A stretch of 64,000 bases of DNA. Source: Planococcus versutus. Lineage in GTDB: Bacteria > Bacillota > Bacilli > Bacillales_A > Planococcaceae. A program made the position numbers and the translations under genes. Under the pieces are notes generated by a model, which saw only the letters and a program-made list of their open reading frames with translations, was not told where the DNA came from and made no database searches. Positions 1 to 7,610 of this stretch are shown here, in pieces. Every line of letters starts with the position of its first letter. The first letter of the stretch is position 1. The stretch spans positions 2,954,001 to 3,018,000 of the forward strand of contig NZ_CP016540.2 in the NCBI RefSeq assembly GCF_001186155.3. The letters are read 5' to 3'.

Positions 1-647
1 GCAAGGTTCACTTGCAAGCCTTCATCTGCATACTCATAGATTTTCGGCACGATTCCACTAGTCGATACGGTAATATGGCGAGCACCAATAGCTAATCCTT
101 TTTGCGAGTTTACAATGTTTAAAAAGCCCATCAAGTTTGTATAGTTATCGAATGGTTCGCCGATTCCCATAACAACGATATGGCTGACACGCTCTTCTTT
201 TTGTTGTGTATCAAAATGTGCTTGCACTTGCATGATTTGCTCAACAATTTCGCCCGCGTTTAAATCGCGGCTTTTCTTCAATAGTCCGCTGGCACAGAAA
301 CTGCAGCCAATATTGCAGCCCACTTGTGTAGTTACACAAACAGAGTTACCGTATTTAAAACGCATCAATACGGTTTCAATCAAGTTGCCATCTTGCATTT
401 TGAAAAGAAACTTGATCGTGCCATCTGCAGATTCTTGCTTGACTGTTTCTTCCAAAGTACGGATGACAAAATTATCTTCAAGTAGTTGAATGCAGTCTTT
501 CGACAAGTTGTTCATTTCGTTGAATTGGGTAACACGTTTAATATACAACCAATCCCACACTTGCGTTGCACGGTATTGTTTCTGGCCATTTGCTAAAAAC
601 CAATCTTTTAACTGGTCTATCGTTAATCCATAAATGGAATTTTTCAT
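1..647 (-). CDS. rlmN: 23S rRNA (adenine2503-C2)-methyltransferase RlmN, 3' end outside window
   Basis: Radical-SAM enzyme that methylates C2 of A2503 in 23S rRNA and A37 in some tRNAs. I translated the minus strand from ATG at 647, which has GAGGG a few bases upstream. The frame stays open to base 1, giving about 215 residues of a family usually 340-380 long. The radical-SAM cluster motif CSFCASG and the following [13 protein letters not shown] segment are present, as is the [10 protein letters not shown] motif typical of RlmN. The C-terminal part with the second catalytic Cys lies outside the window. RlmN is favoured over Cfr by the overall motif wording. It is divergent from the VOC gene. 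Confidence 0.93.
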   Translation of the reverse strand, partial: MKNSIYGLTIDQLKDWFLANGQKQYRATQVWDWLYIKRVTQFNEMNNLSKDCIQLLEDNFVIRTLEETVKQESADGTIKFLFKMQDGNLIETVLMRFKYGNSVCVTTQVGCNIGCSFCASGLLKKSRDLNAGEIVEQIMQVQAHFDTQQKEERVSHIVVMGIGEPFDNYTNLMGFLNIVNSQKGLAIGARHITVSTSGIVPKIYEYADEGLQVNL

Positions 648-703
648 TTTAGAACCCTCATTTCAAATTTCACAATTGCTTATTATATTACTAAAAATAA
701 CGC

Positions 704-730
704 TTGACAACAACTATTTTTGTTTAGACA
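704..730 (+). promoter_or_regulatory. Putative promoter of the VOC gene
   Basis: A perfect -35 TTGACA lies at 704-709 in the rlmN/VOC gap. The best -10 is weak (TAGACA at 725-730, 15-bp spacer), so only the -35 is convincing. Confidence 0.35.
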
Positions 731-803
731 GAAAAATCTGATTTGTGCACTTGCTTACTTTCGTGTGGCTAGGGGTACAGAAAGGGAGAAAGGAGTTGTT
801 GTT

Positions 804-1274
804 ATGAGCGCTATTACGCATGTAGGATTGGCAGTTCCAGACTTGGAAAAAGCAATTGACTGGTACAAAAAAGTGTTAGACTTCTATATTTTGGCTGGTC
901 CATTCGACTTTGACGCGGCGAATGAAGGTTCAGATGCGATGTCATTAGATCTACAAGGTCCAGCGTTGAAAAAAATGCGCAATGTCCATTTAATGTCTTC
1001 AAGCGGTGTTGGCATCGAGCTTTTTGAATTCCAGAATCCTACATATCACGCCGAACACTATTCACCTCATGTTGGTTTCTTTCACATCTGTTTAATTGTC
1101 GATGATCTTGTCGATACGATTGAAAAAGTCGTTCAACACGGCGGCAAGCAACGCAGTAAGATTTGGAATGTCAACAAAGGCAAGCCACATTACTTAGTTT
1201 ATACAGAAGATCCTTTCGGTCACATTATTGAATTGTATACACGCAGTACATCTGAAATTTATGGAAACCGGTAA
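804..1274 (+). CDS. VOC/glyoxalase-fold protein
   Basis: Small vicinal-oxygen-chelate protein of 156 aa with two beta-alpha-beta-beta-beta modules. Module one starts HVGLAVPDLEKAIDWYKKVLDF; module two starts VGFFHICLIVDDLVDTIEK and ends DPFGHIIELY. His and Glu residues in the usual metal positions are visible (H in THVGLAV, E in GIELFEF, H in FFHICL, E in HIIELY). Substrate unknown; it could be a dioxygenase, a lactoylglutathione lyase relative or a resistance protein. ATG 804 is chosen because AAAGGAG lies just upstream; the frame extends further up but without a ribosome site. Single gene closed by its own terminator. Confidence 0.85.
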   Translation: MSAITHVGLAVPDLEKAIDWYKKVLDFYILAGPFDFDAANEGSDAMSLDLQGPALKKMRNVHLMSSSGVGIELFEFQNPTYHAEHYSPHVGFFHICLIVDDLVDTIEKVVQHGGKQRSKIWNVNKGKPHYLVYTEDPFGHIIELYTRSTSEIYGNR

Positions 1275-1278
1275 TTGA

Positions 1279-1315
1279 AAAACCCAGGCTGCCTTTCTTA
1301 GGCGCCTGGGTTTTT
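1279..1315 (+). terminator. Rho-independent terminator after the VOC gene
   Basis: Stem AAAACCCAGGC...GCCTGGGTTTTT with a short loop and a T-run. Confidence 0.85.
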
Positions 1316-1325
1316 CATATGTTCA

Positions 1326-1466
1326 GGAGCTAAACGGCGGCTTCCTTCTTTAGTGTCTAGCTCCAGCAGCCAGCTCCTCGGGGTCGTAAACCAATCTGGC
1401 TATGTGGCTGAAAAACGCCACTTCGCCAGCTTGTCTTACGCCTGTCGGAGCTAAACGGCGGCTTCC
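1326..1466. repeat. GC-rich structured intergenic repeat, Bacillaceae type
   Basis: The 20-bp sequence GGAGCTAAACGGCGGCTTCC occurs exactly twice, at 1326-1345 and 1447-1466, bracketing a long interrupted hairpin at 1372-1452. Nested arms are AGCTCC/GGAGCT, CGTAA/TTACG, CTGGC/GCCAG and GTGGC/GCCAC. I recognise the wording (TAGTGTCTAGCTCCAGC, CTTCCGCTTTTC) from dispersed repeats in Bacillus and relatives. Function unknown. It lies between the VOC terminator and the 3' end of the acetyl-CoA hydrolase gene. Confidence 0.7.
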
Positions 1467-1474
1467 GCTTTTCT

Positions 1475-2989
1475 TTAGACAAGTTGTTCTTTTTTTTGTA
1501 GCATGGTGCCGTTTTTGGTTAGGTTAGTGTGCCAAGAAAATGCTTTTTCCAACACATGTGGCGTTTGGCCACCACGTGACAAGGCTTCATCGTAATAAGC
1601 TCGCATTTGTTCACGGTACATTGGGTGGACGCAATTTTCAATAATAAGCGGGACTCGTTCGCGCGGGGCAAGTCCGCGTAAATCTACGTAACCTTGCTCT
1701 GTCACCACTACATCTACGTCATGTTCAGTATGATCTATATGCGTAACGAACGGGACAATACTTGAAATTGCGCCGTTTTTTGCAGTTGACTTGGTAACAA
1801 AAATAGACAATCGAGCATTCCGTGCAAAATCTCCGGAACCGCCAATGCCGTTCATCATTTTACTTCCTGACACATGCGTCGAGTTAACATTTCCATAAAT
1901 ATCGAATTCCAGTGCTGTATTGATGGAAATCAATCCAAGGCGGCGAATCAGTCCCGGATGATTGGTGATTTCTTGCGGCCGCAATACCAGTTTATCGCGG
2001 TATTTAGCAAAGTCGCCAAACACTTGCGCCATTTTCTCTTTAGACAATGTAATTGATGAAGCTGAAGCAAATGTTACTTTTCCTGCATCAATCAAATCGA
2101 AAACGGCATCTTGAAGAACTTCTGAGTATACTTCCATATCGTGAAACTCTGAATCGATCAAGCCGTGAAGAACCGCATTGGCTACTGAACCAATTCCTGA
2201 TTGCAAAGGAGCTAGCTTATTAGTTAAACGTCCCGAAGCTACTTCCGCTCGCAGAAACGTCAAGAGATGCTCAGCGATTAGTTCAGTTTCTGAATCTGAA
2301 TCCAAAATCGTTGAAGGAGAATCAGCTTGACTTGTAAATACGATGCCTCTGACCTTTTCAAAGTCGACAGGTATGCCTATTGTTCCAATACGATCATCAA
2401 CGTGTTGTAACGGAATTGGCGAGCGCTGCCCTTGTTTTCCGGGTTCGTAAATATCATGTACGCCATTAAAAAGTTCTGGTTGTGCCAGATTGATTTCGAT
2501 AATCACATTTTTTGCATGCTTAACGAAAACCGACGAATTCCCCACAGATGTTGTTGGAATAATCATGCCATCTTCTGTAATCTCTAGTGCTTCAATAACA
2601 GCAAAGTCAATCGGTTCAATCACTCCTGCTCGAATCCATTCAGCTGTTTGCGACAAGTGATGATCGACAAATAACATTTCTCCATCGTTTATCTTTCTAC
2701 GCATAGACGGGTCTGCTTGAAATGGCAACCGCTTATGAACAATCCCCGCTTCAGCCATTAACTTATCTACATCTGAACCTAGTGAAGCTCCCGAAAAGAC
2801 ATTTACTTTAAACTGCTCTGTTTTTGCGCGGTCTACTAACGCATAAGGTATTGCTTTCGCATCTCCTGCACGAGTAAATCCACTTAACCCAAGGGTCATT
2901 CCGTCTTTAATCCAAGACGCTGCTTCTTCAGCAGAAACCACTCTGTCTTTTAACTGACTTGCTTTAATACGTAGAAGTTTACTGTCCAT
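1475..2989 (-). CDS. Acetyl-CoA hydrolase / succinyl-CoA:acetate CoA-transferase family protein
   Basis: Class I CoA-transferase of the Ach1/Cat1/AarC type, about 504 aa, the normal length. Such enzymes move CoA between succinyl-CoA and acetate or hydrolyse acetyl-CoA in the cytosol. The catalytic glutamate is expected in the segment reading YSEVLQDAVFDL (around residue 290). Other family signatures are GSKMMNGIGGSGDFARNA and VTEQGYVDLRGLAPRER. Three in-frame starts exist (2998 GTG, 2995 ATG, 2989 ATG). ATG 2989 is chosen because AAAGGTGAT matches the anti-Shine-Dalgarno with proper spacing. Transferase versus hydrolase cannot be separated from sequence alone. Confidence 0.88.
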   Translation of the reverse strand: MDSKLLRIKASQLKDRVVSAEEAASWIKDGMTLGLSGFTRAGDAKAIPYALVDRAKTEQFKVNVFSGASLGSDVDKLMAEAGIVHKRLPFQADPSMRRKINDGEMLFVDHHLSQTAEWIRAGVIEPIDFAVIEALEITEDGMIIPTTSVGNSSVFVKHAKNVIIEINLAQPELFNGVHDIYEPGKQGQRSPIPLQHVDDRIGTIGIPVDFEKVRGIVFTSQADSPSTILDSDSETELIAEHLLTFLRAEVASGRLTNKLAPLQSGIGSVANAVLHGLIDSEFHDMEVYSEVLQDAVFDLIDAGKVTFASASSITLSKEKMAQVFGDFAKYRDKLVLRPQEITNHPGLIRRLGLISINTALEFDIYGNVNSTHVSGSKMMNGIGGSGDFARNARLSIFVTKSTAKNGAISSIVPFVTHIDHTEHDVDVVVTEQGYVDLRGLAPRERVPLIIENCVHPMYREQMRAYYDEALSRGGQTPHVLEKAFSWHTNLTKNGTMLQKKEQLV

Positions 2990-3355
2990 TTCCATCACCT
3001 TTCAACATCCTTCTTTTTTCTTGTACATTTATTATATCGCATCTCTACTATCCATAAGATACCTCTGACTCCCAAATAAGAGCTTTCTTTTCTATGTCTT
3101 CACATTCTTGCAATAAACCAACCAAATATCCATATAAAAAACGCTTTATTGTTGCAAATAACTTGAAAAATGCAATAACCCTTTAAAAAGTACACACTTA
3201 ATTTTTTGTCTTTATTATGGTGCTGAATCTATAGATTTTTAGAAACATCCCACTTTAAGTCAACAGCATTGACAATAAAGTCCAGCTGAAATAATATAGA
3301 AAAGTTCTAGATAGTAAATCCATACGAGTAGATAGAAGAAAAGAGGCTACACGCC
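2990..3355. other. 366-bp divergent intergenic region
   Basis: AT-rich space between the divergent CoA-transferase and MFS genes. On the minus strand a TATAAT -10 is readable near 3034-3039 without a convincing -35. Nothing else was identified. Confidence 0.4.
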
Positions 3356-4555
3356 ATGTCGGCAGACCAAAAAAAGAAAATTTTTATTCTAATGATCAAT
3401 ATGTTTATTGCGGTCGCAAGCTTTGGTATCGTCATTCCGATTTTGCCTTCTTATCTTGTATCCATTAACCAAGGTGGCATAGCAGCTGGCTTAATGATTG
3501 CCATATTCGCTGCTTCTCAATTTCTTTTTTCTCCCATTGCCGGTAAGTGGGCGGACCAATACGGTCGACGCAAAATGATTATATACGGATTAGCCGGTTT
3601 AACGATTTCCATGTTCGTTTTTTATGCTTCTAATTCTATTTGGGTGTTGTACTTTTCTCGCGTTATAGGAGGCATTGGTGCAGCAATGCTAATTCCAGCT
3701 ATCTTTGCTTATATCGCAGATATCACGACTTTTGATCAACGCGCAAAAGGAACGAGCATGGTTTCTGCAGCGATGTCTCTTGGCATTGTCGTGGGACCTG
3801 GAATTGGAGGGTTTTTGGCAGATTTCTCTATAAAATTGCCTTTTCTGGTATCGGCTTTAGTCTCGCTAGCCGCTGTTCTTTTTTCTGTCCTTTGGTTAAA
3901 AGAACATGACGCAACAGATGCAGATCCTGCACTGGCAGCGAAACTAACAGATGAAGAATCCATGTTGACTAAGATCGGTCGTTCAACGAAAATGCCGTAT
4001 TTTATTCCATTAGTTATTACACTTGTGATGAGCTTTGGTTTATTGGCTTACGAATCCGTGGTGGGTTTATACTTAGACAACCAATTCAATTCTACCACTA
4101 AAGACATTGCTGTTATGATTACCGCTACAGGTGTCGTCAGCGTAGTTGTTCAATTGTTTATGGTGGATCGGATTGTTCGTCGGTACGGTGAAGTGGCTGT
4201 TTTGATTGCTTTTCTTGGTGTAGCAGCATTTGGCTTTTTGATGTCTCTTTTTGCCGGAAGTTATGCGATGTTCTTTGTGGTTTCTTTAGTAATTTTCTTA
4301 GCTACGTCTATTTTACGCCCAGTGTTGAATACTTTGATTTCCAAAATGGCTGAAGGTGAAGTTGGATTTGCGATGGGCATGAACAATGCCTATATGAGTA
4401 TTGGCAACGTAATTGGTCCTTTGCTTGCGGGTGTTCTTTACGATGTTAATATTGTTTTCCCATTTATTTTAGGATTAATCATGCTATTAATTACTTTAGG
4501 TATCACAATTGCTTGGCAACGTTCACGTGCAACAAAGCCTTCACCCATAATTTAA
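3356..4555 (+). CDS. Bmr/NorA-like MFS multidrug efflux transporter
   Basis: Major-facilitator antiporter, 399 aa, twelve predicted membrane helices. The loop 2-3 motif GKWADQYGRRKMI (motif A) and the drug:H+ antiporter motif C (GIVVGPGIGGFLAD) near residue 145 place it with Bmr/Blt/NorA-type drug exporters. AGAGG sits upstream of ATG 3356. It is followed by its own terminator and then, 140 bp downstream on the same strand, by a MerR-type regulator. Blt and Bmr of Bacillus also have MerR regulators (BltR, BmrR), but this neighbour carries a cobalamin domain, so a regulatory link is only suggestive. Substrate unknown. Confidence 0.85.
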   Translation: MSADQKKKIFILMINMFIAVASFGIVIPILPSYLVSINQGGIAAGLMIAIFAASQFLFSPIAGKWADQYGRRKMIIYGLAGLTISMFVFYASNSIWVLYFSRVIGGIGAAMLIPAIFAYIADITTFDQRAKGTSMVSAAMSLGIVVGPGIGGFLADFSIKLPFLVSALVSLAAVLFSVLWLKEHDATDADPALAAKLTDEESMLTKIGRSTKMPYFIPLVITLVMSFGLLAYESVVGLYLDNQFNSTTKDIAVMITATGVVSVVVQLFMVDRIVRRYGEVAVLIAFLGVAAFGFLMSLFAGSYAMFFVVSLVIFLATSILRPVLNTLISKMAEGEVGFAMGMNNAYMSIGNVIGPLLAGVLYDVNIVFPFILGLIMLLITLGITIAWQRSRATKPSPII

Positions 4556-4563
4556 TAAACTAC

Positions 4564-4595
4564 AAAACGGAGTCTCATTGCAGACTCCGTTTTTC
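4564..4595 (+). terminator. Terminator after the MFS gene
   Basis: AAAACGGAGTCT/AGACTCCGTTTTT hairpin with T-run. Confidence 0.88.
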
Positions 4596-4639
4596 TATGA
4601 TTATTTTGCTTCGGCTCTCGCTTTACGTCTCTAATCGCT

Positions 4640-4661
4640 AGATGTATAATATTTGTACAAC
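4640..4661 (-). promoter_or_regulatory. Two adjacent 11-bp direct repeats, candidate CarH operator
   Basis: Read on the minus strand these are GTTGTACAAAT followed at once by ATTATACATCT. Both fit a TnTACA core inside an 11-bp unit, which as I recall is the operator form described for Thermus CarH. They lie 35-56 bp upstream of the regulator gene and overlap a TATAAT-like sequence, so part of the resemblance may be an ordinary -10 box. Confidence 0.45.
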
Positions 4662-4695
4662 ATATACTATAAATCTATAGAATGAAGGTCATGCT

Positions 4696-5583
4696 ATGTA
4701 TAACATTAAAGCTGCCGCCAAAATCTTAGATATGCCGAAAGTGACAATTCGTTCTTGGGAAACTCGCTATAATGCAATCACTCCTGCTCGAACAGAATCT
4801 GGACATCGTTTGTATTCGGATCAAAATCTGGAAGATTTAAAATGGCTTAAAATACAAGTGCAAGATAATGGTATAAAAATCAGCGAAGCTGTAAAAAAAT
4901 TACATGTTTCACGCAAGAAATTTATTGTTCCGACTAATCAAGATACGGAAAAAGAAACGATTGAATACAGTGAACAAATTAATCAACTTTTTCAAGCTGC
5001 TGCTGAAATGGATACCGAACGCTTTAACTATTTGCTAGATTTGCACTTTTCGCTATTTCATCATCAAATTGTTTTTTTTCAAATTATTGCACCGCTCATG
5101 GTCCGTATCGGAACTGAGTGGGAAGATGGTGTGATTAGTATTGCTCACGAACACATGATTACCAATATTGTGCAACAACGCTTTAATCAATTTTTTCGTG
5201 TTTTTCCGATCTTACCAAACTTACCGAAAGTAATGGCATTAAACCCTAGTGGGGAACATCACCAGCTAGGCTTACTTTTGTTTACGTTATTTTTACGTGA
5301 AAATGGATTTTCCGTAGCCTACATCGGACCTGATACACCACTAGAAGGTTTAGCGGAACTGGTCACCAAGCAAAACTTTCAATTAATGTGCATGTCGATT
5401 GCGGCACCCCGTTTATTACCAGTCGCCAATACGTATATGGATGCGTTAAGTGCTGCAAATCCAGGGATGCAATTTGTGTTAGGTGGCCCTGGAGTGGACT
5501 GCGAGCAAATTCAAGGCAATCGTTCGTATCTTGGCAGCGACATCAAAACTTGGCATAAATGGTTAGATGACCAAAACTTTTAA
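4696..5583 (+). CDS. MerR-family regulator with cobalamin-binding domain (CarH/LitR-type)
   Basis: 295 aa. Residues 1-70 form a MerR winged helix (YNIKAAAKILDMPKVTIRSWE...). Residues 90-170 are the helical B12-cap domain and 178-290 a Rossmann-type B12-binding domain. The Wx9EH signature of adenosylcobalamin photoreceptors is present as W142...E152-H153. The E-x-H-x-x-G motif is E187-x-H189-x-x-G192, with H189 as expected lower cobalt ligand, followed by a GPDTPL motif. In CarH the dark AdoCbl tetramer represses carotenoid genes and light releases it. Position 143 is Glu where Thermus CarH has the light-state ligand His132. AAGGT precedes ATG 4696. Targets unknown; no carotenoid gene is in the window. 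Confidence 0.88.
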   Translation: MYNIKAAAKILDMPKVTIRSWETRYNAITPARTESGHRLYSDQNLEDLKWLKIQVQDNGIKISEAVKKLHVSRKKFIVPTNQDTEKETIEYSEQINQLFQAAAEMDTERFNYLLDLHFSLFHHQIVFFQIIAPLMVRIGTEWEDGVISIAHEHMITNIVQQRFNQFFRVFPILPNLPKVMALNPSGEHHQLGLLLFTLFLRENGFSVAYIGPDTPLEGLAELVTKQNFQLMCMSIAAPRLLPVANTYMDALSAANPGMQFVLGGPGVDCEQIQGNRSYLGSDIKTWHKWLDDQNF

Positions 5584-5590
5584 TAAGATA

Positions 5591-5627
5591 AAAAAACTCC
5601 CTCAATCGTCGGATTGAGGGAGTTTTT
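5591..5627. terminator. Bidirectional terminator
   Basis: Perfect stem AAAAACTCCCTCAAT/ATTGAGGGAGTTTTT between convergent genes. Confidence 0.9.
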
Positions 5628-5633
5628 CGTATT

Positions 5634-5819
5634 TCAAAGTAAATCGAGATCTTGGTAGTCTTTCTGGTAAGGTCCGTTGTCCGTTACTTCGGAGTGATAA
5701 AGCGCTTTTAACGCAAAGCCTTTTTCAAGCTCCATCTCTTTCATCAACACTTTCAACCTCTTTTTCAAGTCGGGATGATCGCTAACCAACTGTTCCATTT
5801 TGGATTTAGTGTATTTCAT
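5634..5819 (-). CDS. Small hypothetical protein, 61 aa
   Basis: Charged, helical, soluble-looking small protein rich in Lys, Glu and Leu (MKYTKSKMEQLVSDHPDLKK...). No domain recognised. It is supported as a gene by AAAGGAG nine bases before the ATG, by the shared terminator at its 3' end, and by a TACAAT -10-like box about 35 bp upstream. Function unknown. Confidence 0.6.
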   Translation of the reverse strand: MKYTKSKMEQLVSDHPDLKKRLKVLMKEMELEKGFALKALYHSEVTDNGPYQKDYQDLDLL

Positions 5820-6100
5820 TTATATCCGCTCCTTTGAATCTTCTTGTCTTTATTGTACACTGCCATAGATAAAAACGCACTTGCTCAGGGAGTATGTCAC
5901 TGCTTTTATTGAGTATCCTACGTAATGAAAAAAGGAAATCAATCAATATTAAACCGGCGATACTGATTAAATTCGCCGCAATGGCGCTATCTAGTATTAA
6001 GTTTAATGTCGAGAGACAACAGTTCTGTCGTAATCAGAGTGTATTTCTTCAAAAAACTGTCACGCATTTTTTCTTGTTAGATGAGTGTTGTAAGCGGGAC
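5820..6100. other. Intergenic stretch without a convincing gene
   Basis: Contains only a 73-codon reading frame without ribosome site or recognisable sequence. The right end runs into the repeat array that starts at 6101. Confidence 0.5.
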
Positions 6101-6209
6101 CGTGCGTATCTCTAAATGAACGTGCGTAACGCTGGTCTGAGCGTGCGTATTTTTTTGTGAACGTGCGTATTTCTGGCTGGACGCACGCATTTCAGAATAA
6201 CCGTGCATA
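6101..6209 (+). repeat. Short tandem array A, six ~20-bp units with CGTGCGTA core
   Basis: The core CGTGCGTA starts at 6101, 6121, 6142 and 6162. A degenerate CGCACGCA follows at 6182 and CGTGCATA at 6202. Periods are 20, 21, 20, 20 and 20 bp. The unit usually reads GAACGTGCGTA plus a variable, often T-rich tail. It lies upstream of the NERD gene in the same orientation as array B. Confidence 0.88.
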
Positions 6210-6235
6210 AGCCGCAAAAACTAGTTGGTTTGGTC

Positions 6236-6255
6236 GCTTTTCGCTAGCGAAAAGC
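6236..6255. repeat. Perfect 20-bp palindrome, copy 1
   Basis: GCTTTTCGCTAGCGAAAAGC, a perfect palindrome, identical to the copy at 7537-7556 on the other side of the NERD gene. Confidence 0.9.
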
Positions 6256-6282
6256 TGGTAATTCGGGTTTCAAAATAAGCTT

Positions 6283-6309
6283 TTGCAAGAAAGTTGCGAA
6301 TGCTATAAT
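6283..6309 (+). promoter_or_regulatory. Putative promoter of the NERD gene
   Basis: A perfect TATAAT at 6304-6309 with a loose -35 (TTGCAA at 6283, 15-bp spacer). If this is the promoter, translation cannot start at the upstream TTG 6283. Confidence 0.45.
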
Positions 6310-6330
6310 TCAAGTAATTCATATAGAGGA

Positions 6331-7290
6331 GTGAATAACATAACTAAGAAAATTAGTCCATTGACACAAGCAGACGCTTTAACTCTACTACTAACGAGAC
6401 TTGGTTATCACCATCCGCAACGGCAATTTCTTGAAAGAGAACTCCATTGGACCACGGCAGGAAAACGTGGAGAAAGCCGTATACAAAAGAAATTCAATGA
6501 ATTCTATTTTGAAGAAGAGTTCCATATCTTATGGGACGTAAACTTGAAAATCGACAACTGGCCGGTGCAAATGGATGGTCTATTGCTGACTAAATACTGC
6601 GCAATCATCATTGAATCCAAAAACATCAGCGGCCAACTACATTTTGATGAACAGACGGATGAATTTTCTCGTGTTAATTCAACTGGAGAAAAAACGGTTA
6701 TGGACAACCCGAAAGTTCAGCTAAATAAGCATATTCGCTTTCTAACGCAATTTTTTAAACTGAAAAAAATCAATTTGCCGGTAACTGGTTTGATTGTTTT
6801 TACCGCAAAAGACTGCGAATTCATTTCTAAACCGCGCGGCGTCGCTAGTTGTAAGACTTACCAAATGATCGAATACCTGTTGAAAATTCTGCTGGCTTTC
6901 CCCCAAGAAGCCGAAACGATTAAACTGGCTAAAATCAAGAAATTGATTTTGACCAATCAAACCCCTTACAAACACCCCACATTGTGCGCGCACTATTTCA
7001 TTGATCCAAAGGATTTACAGACTGGCGTTTATTGTCGAATCTGCAAGACTCTTACGATGCAACGTGACAAGCGCAGTTGGATTTGCAGTAGTTGCGGAGT
7101 AGGAGATGCATATGCGCATCTTTTAGCGATTCAGGAATACTTTACATTTGTAGAGACGGCTATAACGAATCGCAAACTTCGTAAGTTTTGCGGCTTCGAA
7201 TCAAGAGCAGTCGCCACCAGGCTGCTACGTCAGCTAGATTTAGAGCAGATTGGAGAATATAAAGCTTCTTCTTATTACTTACGGGAATAA
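6331..7290 (+). CDS. NERD-domain (nuclease-related) protein with C-terminal zinc ribbon
   Basis: About 320 aa. The N-terminal half is a NERD domain, a predicted PD-(D/E)xK-like nuclease fold: GKRGES near residue 45, VQMDG with D82, then a hydrophobic strand and IESKN giving E95 and K97. The C-terminus carries a zinc-ribbon pattern, C-x2-C (CRICK) and C-x2-C (CSSCG). No membrane segment. The start is uncertain. GTG 6331 overlaps the AGGAG ribosome site, TTG 6283 lies inside the promoter, and AGGAG is best spaced to an ATA at 6340. The gene sits alone between two tandem arrays and two identical palindromes. Target and function unknown; a DNA-processing or element-maintenance role is a guess. 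Confidence 0.85.
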   Translation: MNNITKKISPLTQADALTLLLTRLGYHHPQRQFLERELHWTTAGKRGESRIQKKFNEFYFEEEFHILWDVNLKIDNWPVQMDGLLLTKYCAIIIESKNISGQLHFDEQTDEFSRVNSTGEKTVMDNPKVQLNKHIRFLTQFFKLKKINLPVTGLIVFTAKDCEFISKPRGVASCKTYQMIEYLLKILLAFPQEAETIKLAKIKKLILTNQTPYKHPTLCAHYFIDPKDLQTGVYCRICKTLTMQRDKRSWICSSCGVGDAYAHLLAIQEYFTFVETAITNRKLRKFCGFESRAVATRLLRQLDLEQIGEYKASSYYLRE

Positions 7291-7299
7291 TAGAGTAGG

Positions 7300-7327
7300 G
7301 CTTCCCACTAAAATGGGAGGCTTTTTT
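7300..7327 (+). terminator. Terminator after the NERD gene
   Basis: GCTTCCCA/TGGGAGGC stem followed by six Ts. Confidence 0.85.
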
Positions 7328-7357
7328 CGTCGTTTTTTTGCGCTTTTTTTCTCCGAC

Positions 7358-7467
7358 CGTGCGTATTTTTCTGCGAACGTGCATAAGTCTCACTTGAACG
7401 TGCGTAAATTTTTGTGAACGTGCGTAATCGCACGGGAAGCGTGCATATCTCAGTCCAAGCGTGCATA
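7358..7467 (+). repeat. Short tandem array B, six ~20-bp units with CGTGCGTA/CGTGCATA core
   Basis: Cores start at 7358, 7378, 7399, 7419, 7440 and 7460, with periods of 20, 21, 20, 21 and 20 bp. Three read CGTGCGTA and three CGTGCATA. Unit tails differ from array A, so this is not a simple recent duplication. Same orientation as array A; lies just after the NERD terminator. Confidence 0.88.
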
Positions 7468-7536
7468 TGATGCGCCCACTCCGCTCTTCAATCGCGCACA
7501 CCTTCTCACGCTCGCACCCCAAACACAAATTGCCTC

Positions 7537-7556
7537 GCTTTTCGCTAGCGAAAAGC
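7537..7556. repeat. Perfect 20-bp palindrome, copy 2
   Basis: Identical to 6236-6255 (GCTTTTCGCTAGCGAAAAGC). It follows array B as copy 1 follows array A. Confidence 0.9.
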
Positions 7557-7566
7557 ACGAAAACCT

Positions 7567-7597
7567 AAAAAGGACCTGCGTATTCTGCAAGTCCTTT
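7567..7597 (-). terminator. Terminator of nupC
   Basis: On the minus strand AAAGGACTTGC/GCAGGTCCTTTTT hairpin and T-run. Confidence 0.8.
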
Positions 7598-7610
7598 GAA
7601 AAAAGTAACT

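Noticed and set aside
5894..6115. 73-codon plus-strand frame upstream of array A
   Set aside because: No ribosome site, no recognisable protein features, and it runs into the first array unit.
6101..7467. CRISPR-like arrays
   Set aside because: The repeated core is only about 8-11 bp with a 20-21 bp period, leaving about 10-bp tails. No cas gene is nearby and the spacing is far too short for CRISPR.
7160..7558. 132-codon minus-strand frame with repeated motifs
   Set aside because: It is a translation of array B and of the NERD 3' end; it has no ribosome site and its repeats reflect the DNA array.
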